Positions 22,401 through 34,469 of a DNA stretch of 64,000 nt are shown here, in pieces. The notes below the pieces were generated by a model, which was not told the DNA's origin, made no database searches, and saw only the letters and a list, made by a program, of their open reading frames with translations. The position numbers and the translations under genes were made by a program. The DNA is taken from positions 62,001-126,000 of the forward strand of contig NZ_JAMXLH010000029.1 of the NCBI RefSeq assembly GCF_024281035.1, read 5' to 3'. Source of the DNA: Paraburkholderia sp. (lineage in GTDB: Bacteria > Pseudomonadota > Gammaproteobacteria > Burkholderiales > Burkholderiaceae). The number at the start of each line of letters is the position of its first letter. Positions within the stretch are counted from its first letter, which is position 1.

Positions 22401-22933
22401 CGAGCGCGATCGAAACGCTCGAGGACGCGATCCGCAAGATCGACCAGGAAACGCGCACGCTGCTGCAAGGCACGTTCGACGAAGTGAACCAGCATTTCGG
22501 CGATTTGTTCCCGCGCCTCTTCGGCGGCGGTCAGGCGAGACTCATCATGACGGGCGACGAGATTCTCGATGCCGGGGTGCAGGTGATGGCGCAGCCGCCG
22601 GGCAAAAAGAATTCGACGATTCACCTGCTGTCCGGCGGCGAGAAAGCGCTGACGGCGACCGCGCTGGTGTTCGCGATGTTCCAGCTCAATCCTGCGCCGT
22701 TCTGCCTGCTGGACGAAGTGGACGCGCCGCTCGACGACGCGAATACGGAGCGTTTCGCGAATCTGGTGCGTGCCATGTCGGACAAGACGCAGTTCCTGTT
22801 TATTTCGCACAACAAGATCGCGATGGAGATGGCCCAGCAGCTGATCGGCGTGACGATGCAGGAGCAGGGCGTGTCCCGCATCGTTGCGGTCGACATGGAA
22901 ACAGCGGCGGGTTTTGCACAGAATACGGTTTAA
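19415..22933 (+). CDS. smc: Chromosome partition protein SMC
   Basis: A 1172-residue condensin ATPase that compacts and segregates the chromosome with ScpA/ScpB. GTG 19415 gives VRLTSIKLAGFKSFVDPT, the conserved N-terminus. The N-terminal head has Walker A GPNGCGKSN near residue 32, QGMIARIIEAKPEE and the R-loop. Two long coiled-coil arms (about 170-500 and 680-1010), rich in Glu, Gln, Arg and Ala, flank a hinge at about 510-660. The C-terminal head carries the signature LLSGGEKALTA and Walker B FCLLDEVDAPLDDAN. It is complete and normal in length. zipA follows after 126 bp on the same strand, a usual pairing in betaproteobacteria. Confidence 0.97.
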   Translation: MRLTSIKLAGFKSFVDPTHFQVPGQLVGVVGPNGCGKSNIIDAVRWVLGESRASELRGESMQDVIFNGSTARKPGSRASVELVFDNADGRAAGQWGQYAEIAVKRVLTRDGTSSYYINNLPARRRDIQDIFLGTGLGPRAYAIIGQGMIARIIEAKPEELRVFLEEAAGVSKYKERRRETENRLHDTRENLTRVEDIVRELSTNLEKLEGQAVVATKFRELQFDGEEKQRLLWLLRKNEAASEQERQQRAIEQAQIDLERQTAQLREVEAQLETLRVAHYTASDAMQGAQGALYEANAEVSRLEAEIKFIVESRNRVQAQIAALSAQREQWQSQAQKSQGDIEDAEEQLAMAEEKAAVAQEEAAAKQDALPALEGRWRDAQGQLNEERAGIARTEQALKLEAAHQRNADQMLQQLQQRHERLKSEEGGLDAPDEAQLEELRMQLVEQEEILHDAQLRLGDAQEALPRLDGERRSAHERVQAENAQIHQLEARLSALKQLQENVQTEGKIQPWLERHELGALPRLWKKLHVEAGWETALEAVLRERLAALEVSNLDWVKAFATDAPPAKLAFYAPPAAGQVAPAPSGLAPLLSLVRIDDAGLRAVLTEWLGSTFVAADLSEALAQRAQLPSGGVFVVKSGHMVTRVGVQLYAADSEQAGMLARQQEIENLTRQVRAQALLADDARAAAIRAEAAHTQAAQALTEVRQQAERATQRVHALQLDVLKLTQAHERYTARSTQIREELDEIAAQVEEQRALRAGSEANFERHDGELAELQARFEDNQLAFEALDEALGAARNEARDLERAASDARFAARDMANRIEELRRNIQVAHDQSERVAASLEDARAELETINEQTAHTGLQDALEIRTRKEALLRVARTELDDLTGKLRQADETRLSAERALQPLRDRITELQLKEQAARLNGEQFVEQLQAAGVDETALREKLTPDMRPSYLQGEVTRINNAIAALGPVNMAALDELAAAKERKIFLDAQSADLTSAIETLEDAIRKIDQETRTLLQGTFDEVNQHFGDLFPRLFGGGQARLIMTGDEILDAGVQVMAQPPGKKNSTIHLLSGGEKALTATALVFAMFQLNPAPFCLLDEVDAPLDDANTERFANLVRAMSDKTQFLFISHNKIAMEMAQQLIGVTMQEQGVSRIVAVDMETAAGFAQNTV

Positions 22934-23059
22934 CGAGCGGCGCGCGATGCGCATCCGGTGGTGCCGGGCGAAAGCCGGCCACCGCGTGCGGCGCGAACGC
23001 AACGCAAGCGGAACGCGCCTGTGGCGCGCCGCTGGACAAGAATTGCTGATGGAGCATGC

Positions 23060-24316
23060 ATGGACGAGTTGACTCTCGGATTGATCGGCGCGGGCGCCGT
23101 GGTGGTCGGGGGTGTGGTGGTCTATAACGCGTGGCAGGGCGCGAGAGTGCGCAGGCGCATGCCGCGGCCGATGCCGCAGGAAGTGGCCGAAACGCCGCCG
23201 CGCGACAACCTGGAGGAGCAGAGTCCGTTCATCGAGCCGGCCCGAGCGCCAGCTCGGCGCGAACCGTCGCTCGCGGGCGATGCCGAGAAGCGCGTCGAGC
23301 CGGGGTTCGGCACAGTGGCGCCGCTCGATACGCCAGCCGACATCCAGGCTGAAAACACGTCGCCGAACGGATTCCCCGATGTGGAAACCGAGGCCGGCCC
23401 GCCTGCCGTGGAGCGCGCTGCGCCTGCTGCCGTGCCTGAAGAGGCCGAACGCGTAGAACCGGTCCTGCCTGCCGCGACCACGATTTCGTCTGCGCCGCCT
23501 GCGGTCGTCGATCGCCGCATCGATTGCATCGTCCCGATCCGCCTTGCGGCGCCGATGGCTGGCGAGCGCGTGATTCCGTTCGCCCAGCGTCTGCGTCGCG
23601 CCGGCAGCAAGCCGGTGCATATCGAAGGCAAGCCTGAGGGCGGCGACAGTTGGGAGCTGCTGCAAAACGGCGTGCGCTATGAAGAGCTGCGCGCCGCCGC
23701 CCAGCTTGCCAACCGCAGCGGCCCGCTTAACGAACTGGAGTTTTCGGAGTTCGTGACCGGCGTGCAGCAATTCGCTGACGCACTCGACGCCGCGCCGGAA
23801 TTCCCGGACATGATGGAAACCGTTTCGATGGCGCGCGAACTCGACGGTTTCGCCGCGCAATGCGACGCGCAGCTCTCGATCAACGTGTTGTCGGACGGCG
23901 CACCGTGGTCGGCGAACTACGTCCAGGCCGTGGCCGCGCAAGACGGCCTGCTGCTCTCGCGCGACGGCACGCGGTTCGTGAAGCTCGACGCGAAGCAGAA
24001 CCCGGTGTTCATGCTGCAGTTCGGCGACACCAACTTCCTGCGCGACGACCTCACGTATAAGGGCGGCCAGATGATCAGCCTGATTCTCGACGTGCCGGTG
24101 GCCGACGAGGACATCCTGCCATTCCGTCTCATGTGCGATTACGCGCGCTCGCTCGCGGAGCGCATCGGCGGCCGCGTGGTCGACGATCAGCGCCGTCCGT
24201 TGCCGGAATCGGTGCTGCAGTCCATCGACAAGCAGCTCATGACGCTCTACGCGAAGCTCGAACAGGCCGGCATTCCGGCCGGGTCGCCCGCCACCCGGCG
24301 GCTCTTCAGCCAATAA
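23060..24316 (+). CDS. zipA: Cell division protein ZipA
   Basis: A 418-residue bitopic inner-membrane protein starting at ATG 23060, with GGAG nine bases upstream. Residues about 6-24 (LGLIGAGAVVVGGVVVYNAW) form the single membrane anchor, followed by basic residues (RVRRRMPRPMP). A disordered Pro/Glu/Ala-rich linker (about 30-165) leads to a ZipA-type FtsZ-binding domain (about 170-410), recognisable by the IDCIVPIRL strand, FAAQCDAQLSINVL and the LMCDYARSLAERIGGRVVDD ending. ZipA tethers FtsZ to the membrane at mid-cell. The similarity to E. coli ZipA is modest, as expected for a betaproteobacterium; the architecture and the position between smc and ligA make the call safe. Confidence 0.88.
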   Translation: MDELTLGLIGAGAVVVGGVVVYNAWQGARVRRRMPRPMPQEVAETPPRDNLEEQSPFIEPARAPARREPSLAGDAEKRVEPGFGTVAPLDTPADIQAENTSPNGFPDVETEAGPPAVERAAPAAVPEEAERVEPVLPAATTISSAPPAVVDRRIDCIVPIRLAAPMAGERVIPFAQRLRRAGSKPVHIEGKPEGGDSWELLQNGVRYEELRAAAQLANRSGPLNELEFSEFVTGVQQFADALDAAPEFPDMMETVSMARELDGFAAQCDAQLSINVLSDGAPWSANYVQAVAAQDGLLLSRDGTRFVKLDAKQNPVFMLQFGDTNFLRDDLTYKGGQMISLILDVPVADEDILPFRLMCDYARSLAERIGGRVVDDQRRPLPESVLQSIDKQLMTLYAKLEQAGIPAGSPATRRLFSQ

Positions 24317-27254
<2,938 letters not shown>

Positions 27255-27265
27255 GTCGATCAAGT

Positions 27266-27293
27266 AAAAACGGGAGCCGTTGGCTCCCGTTTT
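27266..27293 (+). terminator. Intrinsic terminator after def
   Basis: A 12-bp stem (AAAACGGGAGCC with GGCTCCCGTTTT) and 3-nt loop, with T-rich sequence after it. It ends the ligA-def transcript and, with A-runs on its left, may also act on the minus strand. Confidence 0.9.
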
Positions 27294-27356
27294 GGTTTGC
27301 ACGAGCCTCCCCGCATGAGGGAGGGTTCGGCGCAAATCAGATCAAATCAGATCAAC

Positions 27357-29294
27357 TCAGAACGATTCGTCGGGTGTCAGATAGCGCCACTGGCCTTGCG
27401 GCAGCGCGCCCAGCAGCACACGGCCCATGCGCACGCGCTTGAGCCCCACCACCTTCAGTCCGACCAGCTCGCACATGCGGCGGATCTGCCGCTTCTTTCC
27501 TTCGCGCAGCACGAAACGCAACTGCTCGCCGTTCTGCCAGCTCACCATCGCGGGCTTGAGCGGCACGTCGTCCAGTAACAGGCCGTGGCGCAGTTTCGCG
27601 AGAAGCTCGGCGGGAAAATGCTGTTCGATGTCGGTCTCGATGTCGTCGTAGGTCACGCGCACGAGATATTCCTTGTCGATGTCCGACTGCTCGCCGATCA
27701 GCTGCTTTGCCACGCGCCCATCCTGGGTCAGCACGAGCAGACCGGTCGAGTCGATATCGAGGCGGCCCGCCGGTGCAAGCGTGCGCAGATGCAGCGGCGA
27801 AAAGCGTACGCCCGAGCGATCGCCATCCCACTGGTTGGCTGCCGTGACGAGCGTGGCAGCGGGCGGATAGCCGTCCTCGGCCTGGCCCGAGACGTAGCCC
27901 ACCGGCTTGTGCAGCAGGATCGTCACCTGGCGGGCTTGCGCAGCGCGTGCCGCCGGATCGATCTCGATGCGCTGGTCGGGTGTGACCTTCGTGCCCAGTG
28001 TGTCGATACGCTCGCCGTCGACGAGAACCCAGCCCTTCTCGATCCACTCGTCCGCCTCGCGGCGCGAGCACAGACCGAGTTCCGACATGCGCTTCGACAG
28101 GCGCAGGGAGCCGGCTGCGTCGGTCCCGGTGTGGGTCGCGCGGTGCGGTGCACCCTCAGCCGATTCAACGGGCGCGCTGCGCGGAGCGCGGTCGTCCGGT
28201 TTAACGCGTGTCGCGAACTTGCGCGCGGGGGCGTCGTCGCGATAACCCGAGGCGGCTTTTACCGGGCGCGTGAAGCTGCGCTCTTCGCGCGCGGGGCGCT
28301 CGGAGTTCGTGCGGCGCGCGCCTTCGTCGCGGGGGCGGCGGCCTTCTGCCGACGAGCCGTATTCGCGGCGCGGTGCGGCGCCCGGAGCTTTGCGGTCGCC
28401 GAATTTGCGATCGCGGTCGCCGAAGCCTTCGCTTCGCGGGCGAGCGGGACGGCGTTCGTCACCAGCGCCTTCACCGCGCGGACGAGCGGGACGGCGATCA
28501 TCACCGAATCCCTCGCTGCGCGCTCGCGCCGGGCGGCGATCATCACTGAAACCTTCGCCCCGTGGACGCGCTGGACGGCGGTCATCACCGAAGCCTTCGC
28601 CGCGCGGACGAGCCGGACGACGGTCATCACCAAAACCTTCGCCACGCGGACGCGCCGGACGGCGGTCATCACTGAAGCCTTCACCGCGCGGACGAGCCGG
28701 GCGGCGATCATCACTGAAGCCTTCACCGCGCGGACGAGCGGGGCGGCGATCATCACCAAAGCCCTCGCTGCGCGGACGAGCCGGACGACGATCATCACCG
28801 AAGCCTTCACCGCGCGCACGGGCCGGACGACGATCATCACCAAAACCTTCACCGCGCGGACGAGCCGGACGGCGATCATCACCAAAACCTTCACCACGCG
28901 CACGAGCCGGGCGGCGATCATCACCAAAGCCTTCGCCACGCGGACGCGCCGGACGGCGTTCGTCACCAAAGCCTTCGCCACGCGGCCGCGACGGACGGCG
29001 ATCATCACCAAAGCCTTCACCGCGCGGGCGCGCCGGACGTTCTCCCGGCGCCGTTCGTACGGGCCGCTTCGCCGTATCGCGATCGCGCGGCGCGGCCGCT
29101 TTGGCGCCGCTACGTTCGGTCGTGCGGCCCTCGCCGCGCGCGCCCGCGGGCTTCGCCGGTGTCTTCGCGGCGGGCGCCGCGCTTGTGGCCGGGCGTACCG
29201 GCTTGCGTGCGGTCGCGCTGCCGCGGCGGACGGGGGCGCGTTCGGGCGTGGCCGGGCGCGGGTGCCGCGCTGTGAGTCGAATTCTGGTGGACAT
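27357..29294 (-). CDS. RluB/RluE/RluF-type 23S rRNA pseudouridine synthase with repetitive N-terminal extension
   Basis: A 645-residue protein starting at ATG 29294, six bases after the glnD stop. The enzyme core is residues about 397-640: an S4 RNA-binding domain ([21 protein letters not shown], 397-417, and on to about 445), then the RsuA-type catalytic domain with Asp513 in [21 protein letters not shown], and the [15 protein letters not shown] helix. The family makes pseudouridine in large-subunit rRNA; the exact member (RluB, RluE or RluF type) is not certain. Residues 1-395 are a basic, Arg/Gly/Pro-rich extension including fourteen 14-residue repeats (residues 89-284). Related enzymes of enterobacteria carry shorter basic tails at the C-terminus; here the extension is N-terminal and larger than the enzyme. 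It probably adds RNA binding. Confidence 0.88.
   Translation of the reverse strand: MSTRIRLTARHPRPATPERAPVRRGSATARKPVRPATSAAPAAKTPAKPAGARGEGRTTERSGAKAAAPRDRDTAKRPVRTAPGERPARPRGEGFGDDRRPSRPRGEGFGDERRPARPRGEGFGDDRRPARARGEGFGDDRRPARPRGEGFGDDRRPARARGEGFGDDRRPARPRSEGFGDDRRPARPRGEGFSDDRRPARPRGEGFSDDRRPARPRGEGFGDDRRPARPRGEGFGDDRRPARPRGEGFSDDRRPARARSEGFGDDRRPARPRGEGAGDERRPARPRSEGFGDRDRKFGDRKAPGAAPRREYGSSAEGRRPRDEGARRTNSERPAREERSFTRPVKAASGYRDDAPARKFATRVKPDDRAPRSAPVESAEGAPHRATHTGTDAAGSLRLSKRMSELGLCSRREADEWIEKGWVLVDGERIDTLGTKVTPDQRIEIDPAARAAQARQVTILLHKPVGYVSGQAEDGYPPAATLVTAANQWDGDRSGVRFSPLHLRTLAPAGRLDIDSTGLLVLTQDGRVAKQLIGEQSDIDKEYLVRVTYDDIETDIEQHFPAELLAKLRHGLLLDDVPLKPAMVSWQNGEQLRFVLREGKKRQIRRMCELVGLKVVGLKRVRMGRVLLGALPQGQWRYLTPDESF
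28443..29030 (-). repeat. 42-bp coding tandem repeat, fourteen copies
   Basis: Fourteen units of 42 bp encode the 14-residue unit [14 protein letters not shown] in the pseudouridine synthase, with variation at Pro/Ala 2, Gly/Ser 4, Gly/Ser 8, Asp/Glu 10 and a few others. A degenerate fifteenth unit follows (RPRSEGFGD). The array is in frame, so copy-number change by slippage would keep the gene open. Confidence 0.95.
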
Positions 29295-29300
29295 GGTTAT

Positions 29301-31880
29301 TTACACTGCTATTGCGCGCAGCAATTCGGTCTCGACGCGGATCTGCAGGCGGTTATCGGAGAGAACCGTGCCGTCGAGCAGAAACACGTCTTCGACGCGT
29401 TCGCCGAGCGTATTGATCCGTGCCGCGTGGACGCCGACCCTGTGTTCGGCCAGCACGCGCGCGATGGAATAAAGAAGGCCCGGCCGGTCGTTCGCCGACA
29501 CGGACAGGATGTAGTACTGGCCGCGCTCGTCGGCTCGCAGATCGACGCGCGGCGTCACCGGAAACGTGCGCGAGAGCCGTGACAGACGGCCTTTGCCCGG
29601 CTCGGGCAGCGGGCCGCCGGCAGCGGTCAGCCGCGCCGCGAGTTCCAGTTCGACGAGGTTCGCGATGTCGCGGTAGTGCACGTCGCCTTCGGTATGGGCG
29701 ACGATGAAATTATCGAGCGCGTAGCCGTGGCGCGTCGTGCTCACGCGCGCGTCGAGCACGGACAGGCCGCTGCGATCGAAGTAGGCGCACATCGTCGCGA
29801 AGAGGTCGGGGCGGTCCTTCGCGTAGACGAGCACCTGCAGCGCCTCGCCGATCGGCGAGGGCCGCGCGCGCACGACGGGCGCAGGCGCTTCGACGTGGCG
29901 ATAGAGCACGCGCGTCTGCCAGGCGATATCGGCGGCGTCGTGGCGCAGGAAGTAGCCTACGTCCAGCTCCTTCCAGAGCGCGCAGTGCGCGTTCTCCGGC
30001 ACGGTTTCGAGGCGCAGCAGCGCGATGGCTTCCTCCTGGCGCTTCTTCAGCTTGGAGTGCATATCGGGGCGCGCGCCGCCGAGCACGGCGAGGGTCGCGC
30101 GATAGAGGTCCTCGAGCAGCTTGCCTTTCCAGGCGTTCCACACCTTCGGGCTCGTGCCTCGGATATCGGCGACCGTCAGCAGGTAGAGCGCGGTCAGGTG
30201 CCGCTCGGTGCCGACCAGATCGGCGAAGCGCTTGATGACCTCGGGGTCGCTCGTGTCCTGCTTCTGCGCGACCTGGCTCATCGTGAGGTGATGCTGGACG
30301 AGCCAGACGACCAGCGCGGTATCGTCGGCTTCGATGCCGTGCTCGCGGCAGAAGCGGCGCGCATCGGCCATGCCGAGCGTCGAGTGATCGCCGCCGCGGC
30401 CCTTCGCGATGTCGTGAAAGAGCGCCGCGACGTACAGCGTCCAGGGCCGCTCGAAGTTGGCGATCAACTGGCTGCAGAACGGGTATTCATGCGCATGCTC
30501 GACGACGGCAAAGCGGCGGATGTTGCGCAGCACCATCAGGATGTGCTGGTCGACCGTGTACATGTGGTAGAGGTCGTGCTGCATCTGGCCGACGATGCGC
30601 CGGAAATTCAGCAGATAGCGTCCGAGCACGCTCGTCTGGTTCATGAGCCGCATGGCGTGGGTGATGCCGCTCGGCTGCATCAGGATTTCCATGAAGAGCC
30701 GGCGATTCTCGGGATCGCGCCGCCAGTGCTGGTTCATCGTCTCGCGCGCGTTGTAAAGCGCGCGCAGCGTGCGCGCCGAAAGGCCCTTCAAACCCGCCAC
30801 CTGCTCGTACAGCAGAAAGGCTTCGAGGATCGCGTGCGGCTCGCGCTCGAACACGTCGTCGCTCGCGATCTCGATCATGCCCTGCTTTTCGACGAAGTTA
30901 TCCGAGAGCACGCGCGTGATGCCGCTGGTGCTCGGGAAGAGTTGCGCCTCGATGTTCTGGATCAGGATCGTCGCGAGCTGCGTGACCGCCTTTGCGGCCC
31001 AGTAGTAGCGGCGCATGAGCAGTTCGCTCGCGCGGCGCGTGGCGCTCGCCGCGTACCCGAAGCTTTCCGCGACGCCGGTCTGCAGGTCGAATACGAGGAT
31101 GTCCTGGCGGCGCCCTGCAATCACATGCAGGCGTGCGCGCAGCGTCTTCAGGAATGCCTCGTTGCGGCGCAGCTCGCGCGCTTCGCGGCCGGTAATCAGT
31201 CCGCGCTGGTCGAGTTCGCGCCAGCTGCTGCCGAACGCCGCGGCTTCGGTGATCCACAGGATCAACTGCAGATCGCGCAGGCCGCCGGGGCTTTCCTTCA
31301 CGTTCGGTTCGAGCGAGTAGGGCGTGTCCTGGAATTTGGCGTGACGCTGGCGCATTTCCAGCACCTTCGCCTGGAAGAAGGCACGCGGGTCCATCGCGTC
31401 GCGATAGCGCTGCGCGAAGTCGCCGAACAGCGTCGCGCTGCCGGTGATGCGGCGGGCTTCGAGCAGCGACGTGCGCACCGTGATGTCGTGCGCGGATTCA
31501 TCGAGGCACTGCGACACGCTGCGCACGCTACTGCCGATTTCGAGCCCGAGATCCCACGCGAGCCCGATGAAGCGCTCGATACGCGCTTCGAGCGGCGCGA
31601 GCGGCGCGTCGTCGGGCAACAGCACGAGGATGTCGACATCGGAATAAGGCGCGAGCTCGCCGCGCCCAAACCCGCCGACCGCGACGAGCGTGAGCGACGC
31701 GGGCAGATCGCAAGCGTTCCAGGCCTGGCGCAGCGTCTCGTCGGTGGTGCGGGCGAGTGCGCGCATCAGCGTGTCGACATTGGTCGCGGTGCGGAAACGC
31801 TCCAGCAACTGGGCCTTGGCGGCCTTGTAGTCGGATTTCAGCGACGACGTATCGGGGACGGCGGCGGCGGGAACGCTCAT
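29301..31880 (-). CDS. glnD: Bifunctional PII uridylyltransferase/uridylyl-removing enzyme GlnD
   Basis: An 859-residue nitrogen sensor. The N-terminal nucleotidyltransferase domain has the [20 protein letters not shown] motif near residue 70 with its catalytic Gly and Asp residues. A helical domain follows, then an HD hydrolase domain ([15 protein letters not shown], near 480) and two C-terminal ACT domains ([13 protein letters not shown] near 690 and [13 protein letters not shown] near 800) that sense glutamine. GlnD uridylylates PII when glutamine is low and reverses this when it is high, setting glutamine synthetase and NtrC activity. Start ATG 31880. It lies downstream of map, as in many proteobacteria, with 370 bp between them. 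Confidence 0.96.
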   Translation of the reverse strand: MSVPAAAVPDTSSLKSDYKAAKAQLLERFRTATNVDTLMRALARTTDETLRQAWNACDLPASLTLVAVGGFGRGELAPYSDVDILVLLPDDAPLAPLEARIERFIGLAWDLGLEIGSSVRSVSQCLDESAHDITVRTSLLEARRITGSATLFGDFAQRYRDAMDPRAFFQAKVLEMRQRHAKFQDTPYSLEPNVKESPGGLRDLQLILWITEAAAFGSSWRELDQRGLITGREARELRRNEAFLKTLRARLHVIAGRRQDILVFDLQTGVAESFGYAASATRRASELLMRRYYWAAKAVTQLATILIQNIEAQLFPSTSGITRVLSDNFVEKQGMIEIASDDVFEREPHAILEAFLLYEQVAGLKGLSARTLRALYNARETMNQHWRRDPENRRLFMEILMQPSGITHAMRLMNQTSVLGRYLLNFRRIVGQMQHDLYHMYTVDQHILMVLRNIRRFAVVEHAHEYPFCSQLIANFERPWTLYVAALFHDIAKGRGGDHSTLGMADARRFCREHGIEADDTALVVWLVQHHLTMSQVAQKQDTSDPEVIKRFADLVGTERHLTALYLLTVADIRGTSPKVWNAWKGKLLEDLYRATLAVLGGARPDMHSKLKKRQEEAIALLRLETVPENAHCALWKELDVGYFLRHDAADIAWQTRVLYRHVEAPAPVVRARPSPIGEALQVLVYAKDRPDLFATMCAYFDRSGLSVLDARVSTTRHGYALDNFIVAHTEGDVHYRDIANLVELELAARLTAAGGPLPEPGKGRLSRLSRTFPVTPRVDLRADERGQYYILSVSANDRPGLLYSIARVLAEHRVGVHAARINTLGERVEDVFLLDGTVLSDNRLQIRVETELLRAIAV

Positions 31881-32250
31881 GGGCTCGGGTTGTACGTGCG
31901 CGGGTTGGGTTGCGGCCGGCCGGAACTGCGCCGCGGCCGGATCTGCCGGTGAGCCGCCCGGAACGGACGGTGTCGCTGCCGCGCGCCCTCTCCGGCGGGG
32001 CGGGCGTGCGCAATCGCGCTGCGATGACTGCCGACGACTGCTGATAACTACGTTCGATCGATGCAGCGCGCCCGACTTTTCAGAATTGTCTCGCGATTTT
32101 CAGGATTGTCTCGCGACTAGCGGTTCTGCGCCAGGTGGCACACGGCCGCCGCCAGCGAGTCGGCCAAGTGCGCGCGCGGTTGCGCGGGTGGCTGCGCAGG
32201 TCGCTGGACGGCGCCCGCGAGCGGCGCGCGCCGCTCGCCTGTCCGGCGCT
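31881..32250. other. Intergenic region between map and glnD
   Basis: These 370 bases hold no convincing gene. The clearest structure is a 20-bp tandem duplication at 32077-32116 (TTTTCAGAATTGTCTCGCGA twice, one mismatch), roughly 200 bases upstream of the glnD start. A glnD promoter may lie here; none was recognised. Confidence 0.6.
32077..32116. repeat. 20-bp tandem duplication upstream of glnD
   Basis: Two adjacent 20-bp units (32077-32096 and 32097-32116) differ at one position (A/G in CAGAATTG versus CAGGATTG). Confidence 0.85.
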
Positions 32251-33072
32251 TCAGGCAGCCGTGCCCGCGGCCTGAGCGACGATCGCCGGTTTGGCCGGCG
32301 TGCCCGCCGAGACCGTGAGGACCTCGTAGCCGGTCTCGGTGACGAGCACCGTATGCTCCCATTGCGCGGAGAGACTGCGATCCTTCGTTTTGACGGTCCA
32401 CTGGTCCGGCATGGTGCGGATCTCGCGGCGGCCGGCGTTGATCATCGGTTCGACCGTGAAGATCATGCCGGGCACGAGTTCGATGCCCGTGCCGGGGCGC
32501 CCGTAGTGCAGCACTTGCGGGTCGTCGTGGAAAACCGTGCCGATGCCGTGGCCGCAGTATTCGCGCACGACGCTGTAGCCTTGCGCCTCGGCGTAGCGCT
32601 GGATGGCGTGGCCGATGTCGCCGAGATGGGCGCCCGGGCGCACCTGGTCGATGCCGAGCCACATGCATTCATAGGTCGTCTGGACAAGGCGCTTCACGAG
32701 GATCGAACCCTCGCCGACGATGAACATGCGGCTCGTGTCGCCGAAATAGCCTTCCTTGATGACCGTGACGTCGATATTGAGCGCGTCGCCGTTCTTCAGC
32801 GTTTTTTCGCCCGGAATACCGTGACAGATCACGTCGTTGACCGAGATGCAGGTGGCTTTCGGATACGGCGGGTAGCCTGGCGGCTGGTAGTTGAGCGGCG
32901 CCGGCACCGTGCCTTGCACATTGGTCATGTATTCATGGCACAGGCGGTCGAGTTCGCCGGTCGTTACGCCCGCGACGATGTAGGGCGTGATGTAATCGAG
33001 CACCTCGCTCGCCAGCTTGCCGGCGACGCGCATTTGCGCGATGTCGTGTTCATTCTTGATCGATATGGCCAT
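32251..33072 (-). CDS. map: Type I methionine aminopeptidase Map
   Basis: A 273-residue pita-bread-fold metallopeptidase removing the initiator methionine after deformylation. Metal ligands are in their usual blocks: the two Asp in NIDVTVIKEGYFGDTSRMF (near residues 98 and 109), His in EYCGHGIGTVFHDDP (near 172), Glu in MIFTVEPMINAG (near 205) and Glu in QWEHTVLVTETG (near 236). HEYMT...NYQPPGYPPYPKATCISVNDVICHG before them is also conserved. The last 15 residues (KPAIVAQAAGTAA) are a short extension. Divergent from rpsB, the usual proteobacterial map/rpsB arrangement, with 453 bp between start codons. Confidence 0.96.
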   Translation of the reverse strand: MAISIKNEHDIAQMRVAGKLASEVLDYITPYIVAGVTTGELDRLCHEYMTNVQGTVPAPLNYQPPGYPPYPKATCISVNDVICHGIPGEKTLKNGDALNIDVTVIKEGYFGDTSRMFIVGEGSILVKRLVQTTYECMWLGIDQVRPGAHLGDIGHAIQRYAEAQGYSVVREYCGHGIGTVFHDDPQVLHYGRPGTGIELVPGMIFTVEPMINAGRREIRTMPDQWTVKTKDRSLSAQWEHTVLVTETGYEVLTVSAGTPAKPAIVAQAAGTAA

Positions 33073-33202
33073 GATGGGCGCCCGGAAATGCTGTCGAATA
33101 TCAAATTATCGCACCTTATCCTACGCGTCGCTGTCTTTTGAAAGGCAGGGCGGCAGACGCACCTGCTGGCGGCGGCGCAGGTTTGCGAGGGTAATAGCTG
33201 GC

Positions 33203-33232
33203 TTGAGTGAGCCGACCCGCGCGTGCTATACT
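33203..33232 (+). promoter_or_regulatory. rpsB promoter
   Basis: TTGAGT (33203-33208), an 18-bp spacer and TATACT (33227-33232) form a good sigma-70 promoter. Transcription would start near 33239, leaving a leader of about 290 bases before rpsB. Confidence 0.75.
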
Positions 33233-33238
33233 CAACGG

Positions 33239-33525
33239 CTAAGTCGCTCGCTCTATTTCTTCGAAATATGCAAGGAATGCCGCGTGGCTTAGAAGAGAAG
33301 CAGCAAAGAAGCAAGCAGGAGCCCGCTGCTGTCGCGGGCGCGATACCGGAAGCGGGATGATTTTCCGGTGACGACAGCATATTCGCGAGCCGGCGCATCC
33401 AGGGTGCCGTTTGCGTTTCGATCTTTTTGCTACGAGTTGCATGAATTGCAACAATTCACGGCGAAAAGACGGCGCATCCGGTGCGGCAGCCGGCTTCAGA
33501 CCCAAACCCTAGCGGAGAATTTCTC
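33239..33525 (+). promoter_or_regulatory. Long 5' leader of the rpsB-tsf transcript
   Basis: About 290 untranslated bases lie between the predicted start of transcription and rpsB. In E. coli and relatives the rpsB leader binds protein S2, which represses its own message. Short complementary blocks are visible (for example CCCGCTGCTGTCGCGGG at 33320-33336), but I could not fold the leader, so an S2-binding structure is only an expectation from the gene family. No reading frame of interest is seen. Confidence 0.4.
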
Positions 33526-34281
33526 ATGGCAGTTACCATGCGCCAAATGCTGGAAGCCGGTGTCCACTTCGGTCACCAGACGCGCTTCTGGAACCCGAAG
33601 ATGGCCCCCTTCATTTTCGGCCATCGCAACAAGATTCACATCATCAACCTCGAAAAGACGCTGCCGATGTACAACGACGCGCTGAAGTACGTGCGTCAAC
33701 TGGCATCGAATCGCGGCACGATCCTGTTCGTCGGCACGAAGCGTCAATCGCGCGACACGATCTCCGAGGAAGCACTGCGCGCTGGCATGCCGTACGTCAA
33801 CGCACGCTGGCTCGGCGGCATGCTGACCAACTTCAAGACGCTGAAGGTTTCGATCAAGCGCCTGAAGGACATGGAAGCGGCCGTGGAAGCAGGCGATCTC
33901 GAGAAGATGAGCAAGAAGGAAGCGCTGCTGTTCGAACGTGAAATCGCCAAGCTGCAGAAGTCGATCGGCGGCGTGAAGGATATGGGCGGCATTCCGGACG
34001 CAATTTTCGTCGTCGACGTCGGCTACCACAAGATTGCCGTGACGGAAGCCAACAAGCTCGGCATCCCCGTCATCGCCGTGGTCGATACGAACCACTCGCC
34101 GGAAGGCGTGGATTACGTGATCCCGGGTAACGACGACGCGAGCAAGGCCGTCGCGCTGTACACGCAAGGCGTGGCCGACGCGATCCTCGAAGGCCGTGCG
34201 AACGCTGTCAACGACGTGGTTGCCGCAGCGCGCGGCGATGACGGCGACGACGAGTTCGTCGAGGTCAATTCGGAGGCGTAA
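33526..34281 (+). CDS. rpsB: Small-subunit ribosomal protein S2
   Basis: A 251-residue ribosomal protein. ATG 33526 gives [20 protein letters not shown], the family N-terminus, with CGGAGA nine bases upstream. Conserved blocks are [37 protein letters not shown], a helical coiled-coil hairpin around residues 105-150, and [27 protein letters not shown]. The acidic C-terminus ([15 protein letters not shown]) is typical for betaproteobacteria. First gene of the rpsB-tsf pair, separated from tsf by a terminator-like hairpin. Confidence 0.98.
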   Translation: MAVTMRQMLEAGVHFGHQTRFWNPKMAPFIFGHRNKIHIINLEKTLPMYNDALKYVRQLASNRGTILFVGTKRQSRDTISEEALRAGMPYVNARWLGGMLTNFKTLKVSIKRLKDMEAAVEAGDLEKMSKKEALLFEREIAKLQKSIGGVKDMGGIPDAIFVVDVGYHKIAVTEANKLGIPVIAVVDTNHSPEGVDYVIPGNDDASKAVALYTQGVADAILEGRANAVNDVVAAARGDDGDDEFVEVNSEA

Positions 34282-34301
34282 GCTGCCCCGTGTCCGGCAA
34301 G

Positions 34302-34332
34302 AAAAGGGGGCTTTCCATAGGCCCCTTTTTTT
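34302..34332 (+). terminator. Intrinsic terminator between rpsB and tsf
   Basis: The stem AAAAGGGGGC pairs with GCCCCTTTTT (one G-U) around a 9-nt loop, followed by more T residues. It lies 20 bases after rpsB, so part of the transcripts probably stop here and tsf depends on readthrough or on a promoter after it. Confidence 0.85.
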
Positions 34333-34469
34333 TAAGCCGTGACTTTCGCTGCCGTGCCACATGCGCGGCACCGTGAGACTGTAAAAATCATGTTTCGCGG
34401 AAAACGAATTCCTGCTGGCCGCATCGAAAGTGCGGCCGGTGTGTACCAGACAGACTCAAGGAGCGAATG

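Noticed and set aside
28443..29030. The 42-bp repeat array as a CRISPR
   Set aside because: Units are contiguous without unique spacers and encode a peptide repeat in frame.
27585..29582. A long plus-strand repetitive frame opposite the pseudouridine synthase
   Set aside because: The repeats are the complement of the 14-residue units of the real gene; stop-free only because the 42-bp unit is a multiple of three with high G+C.
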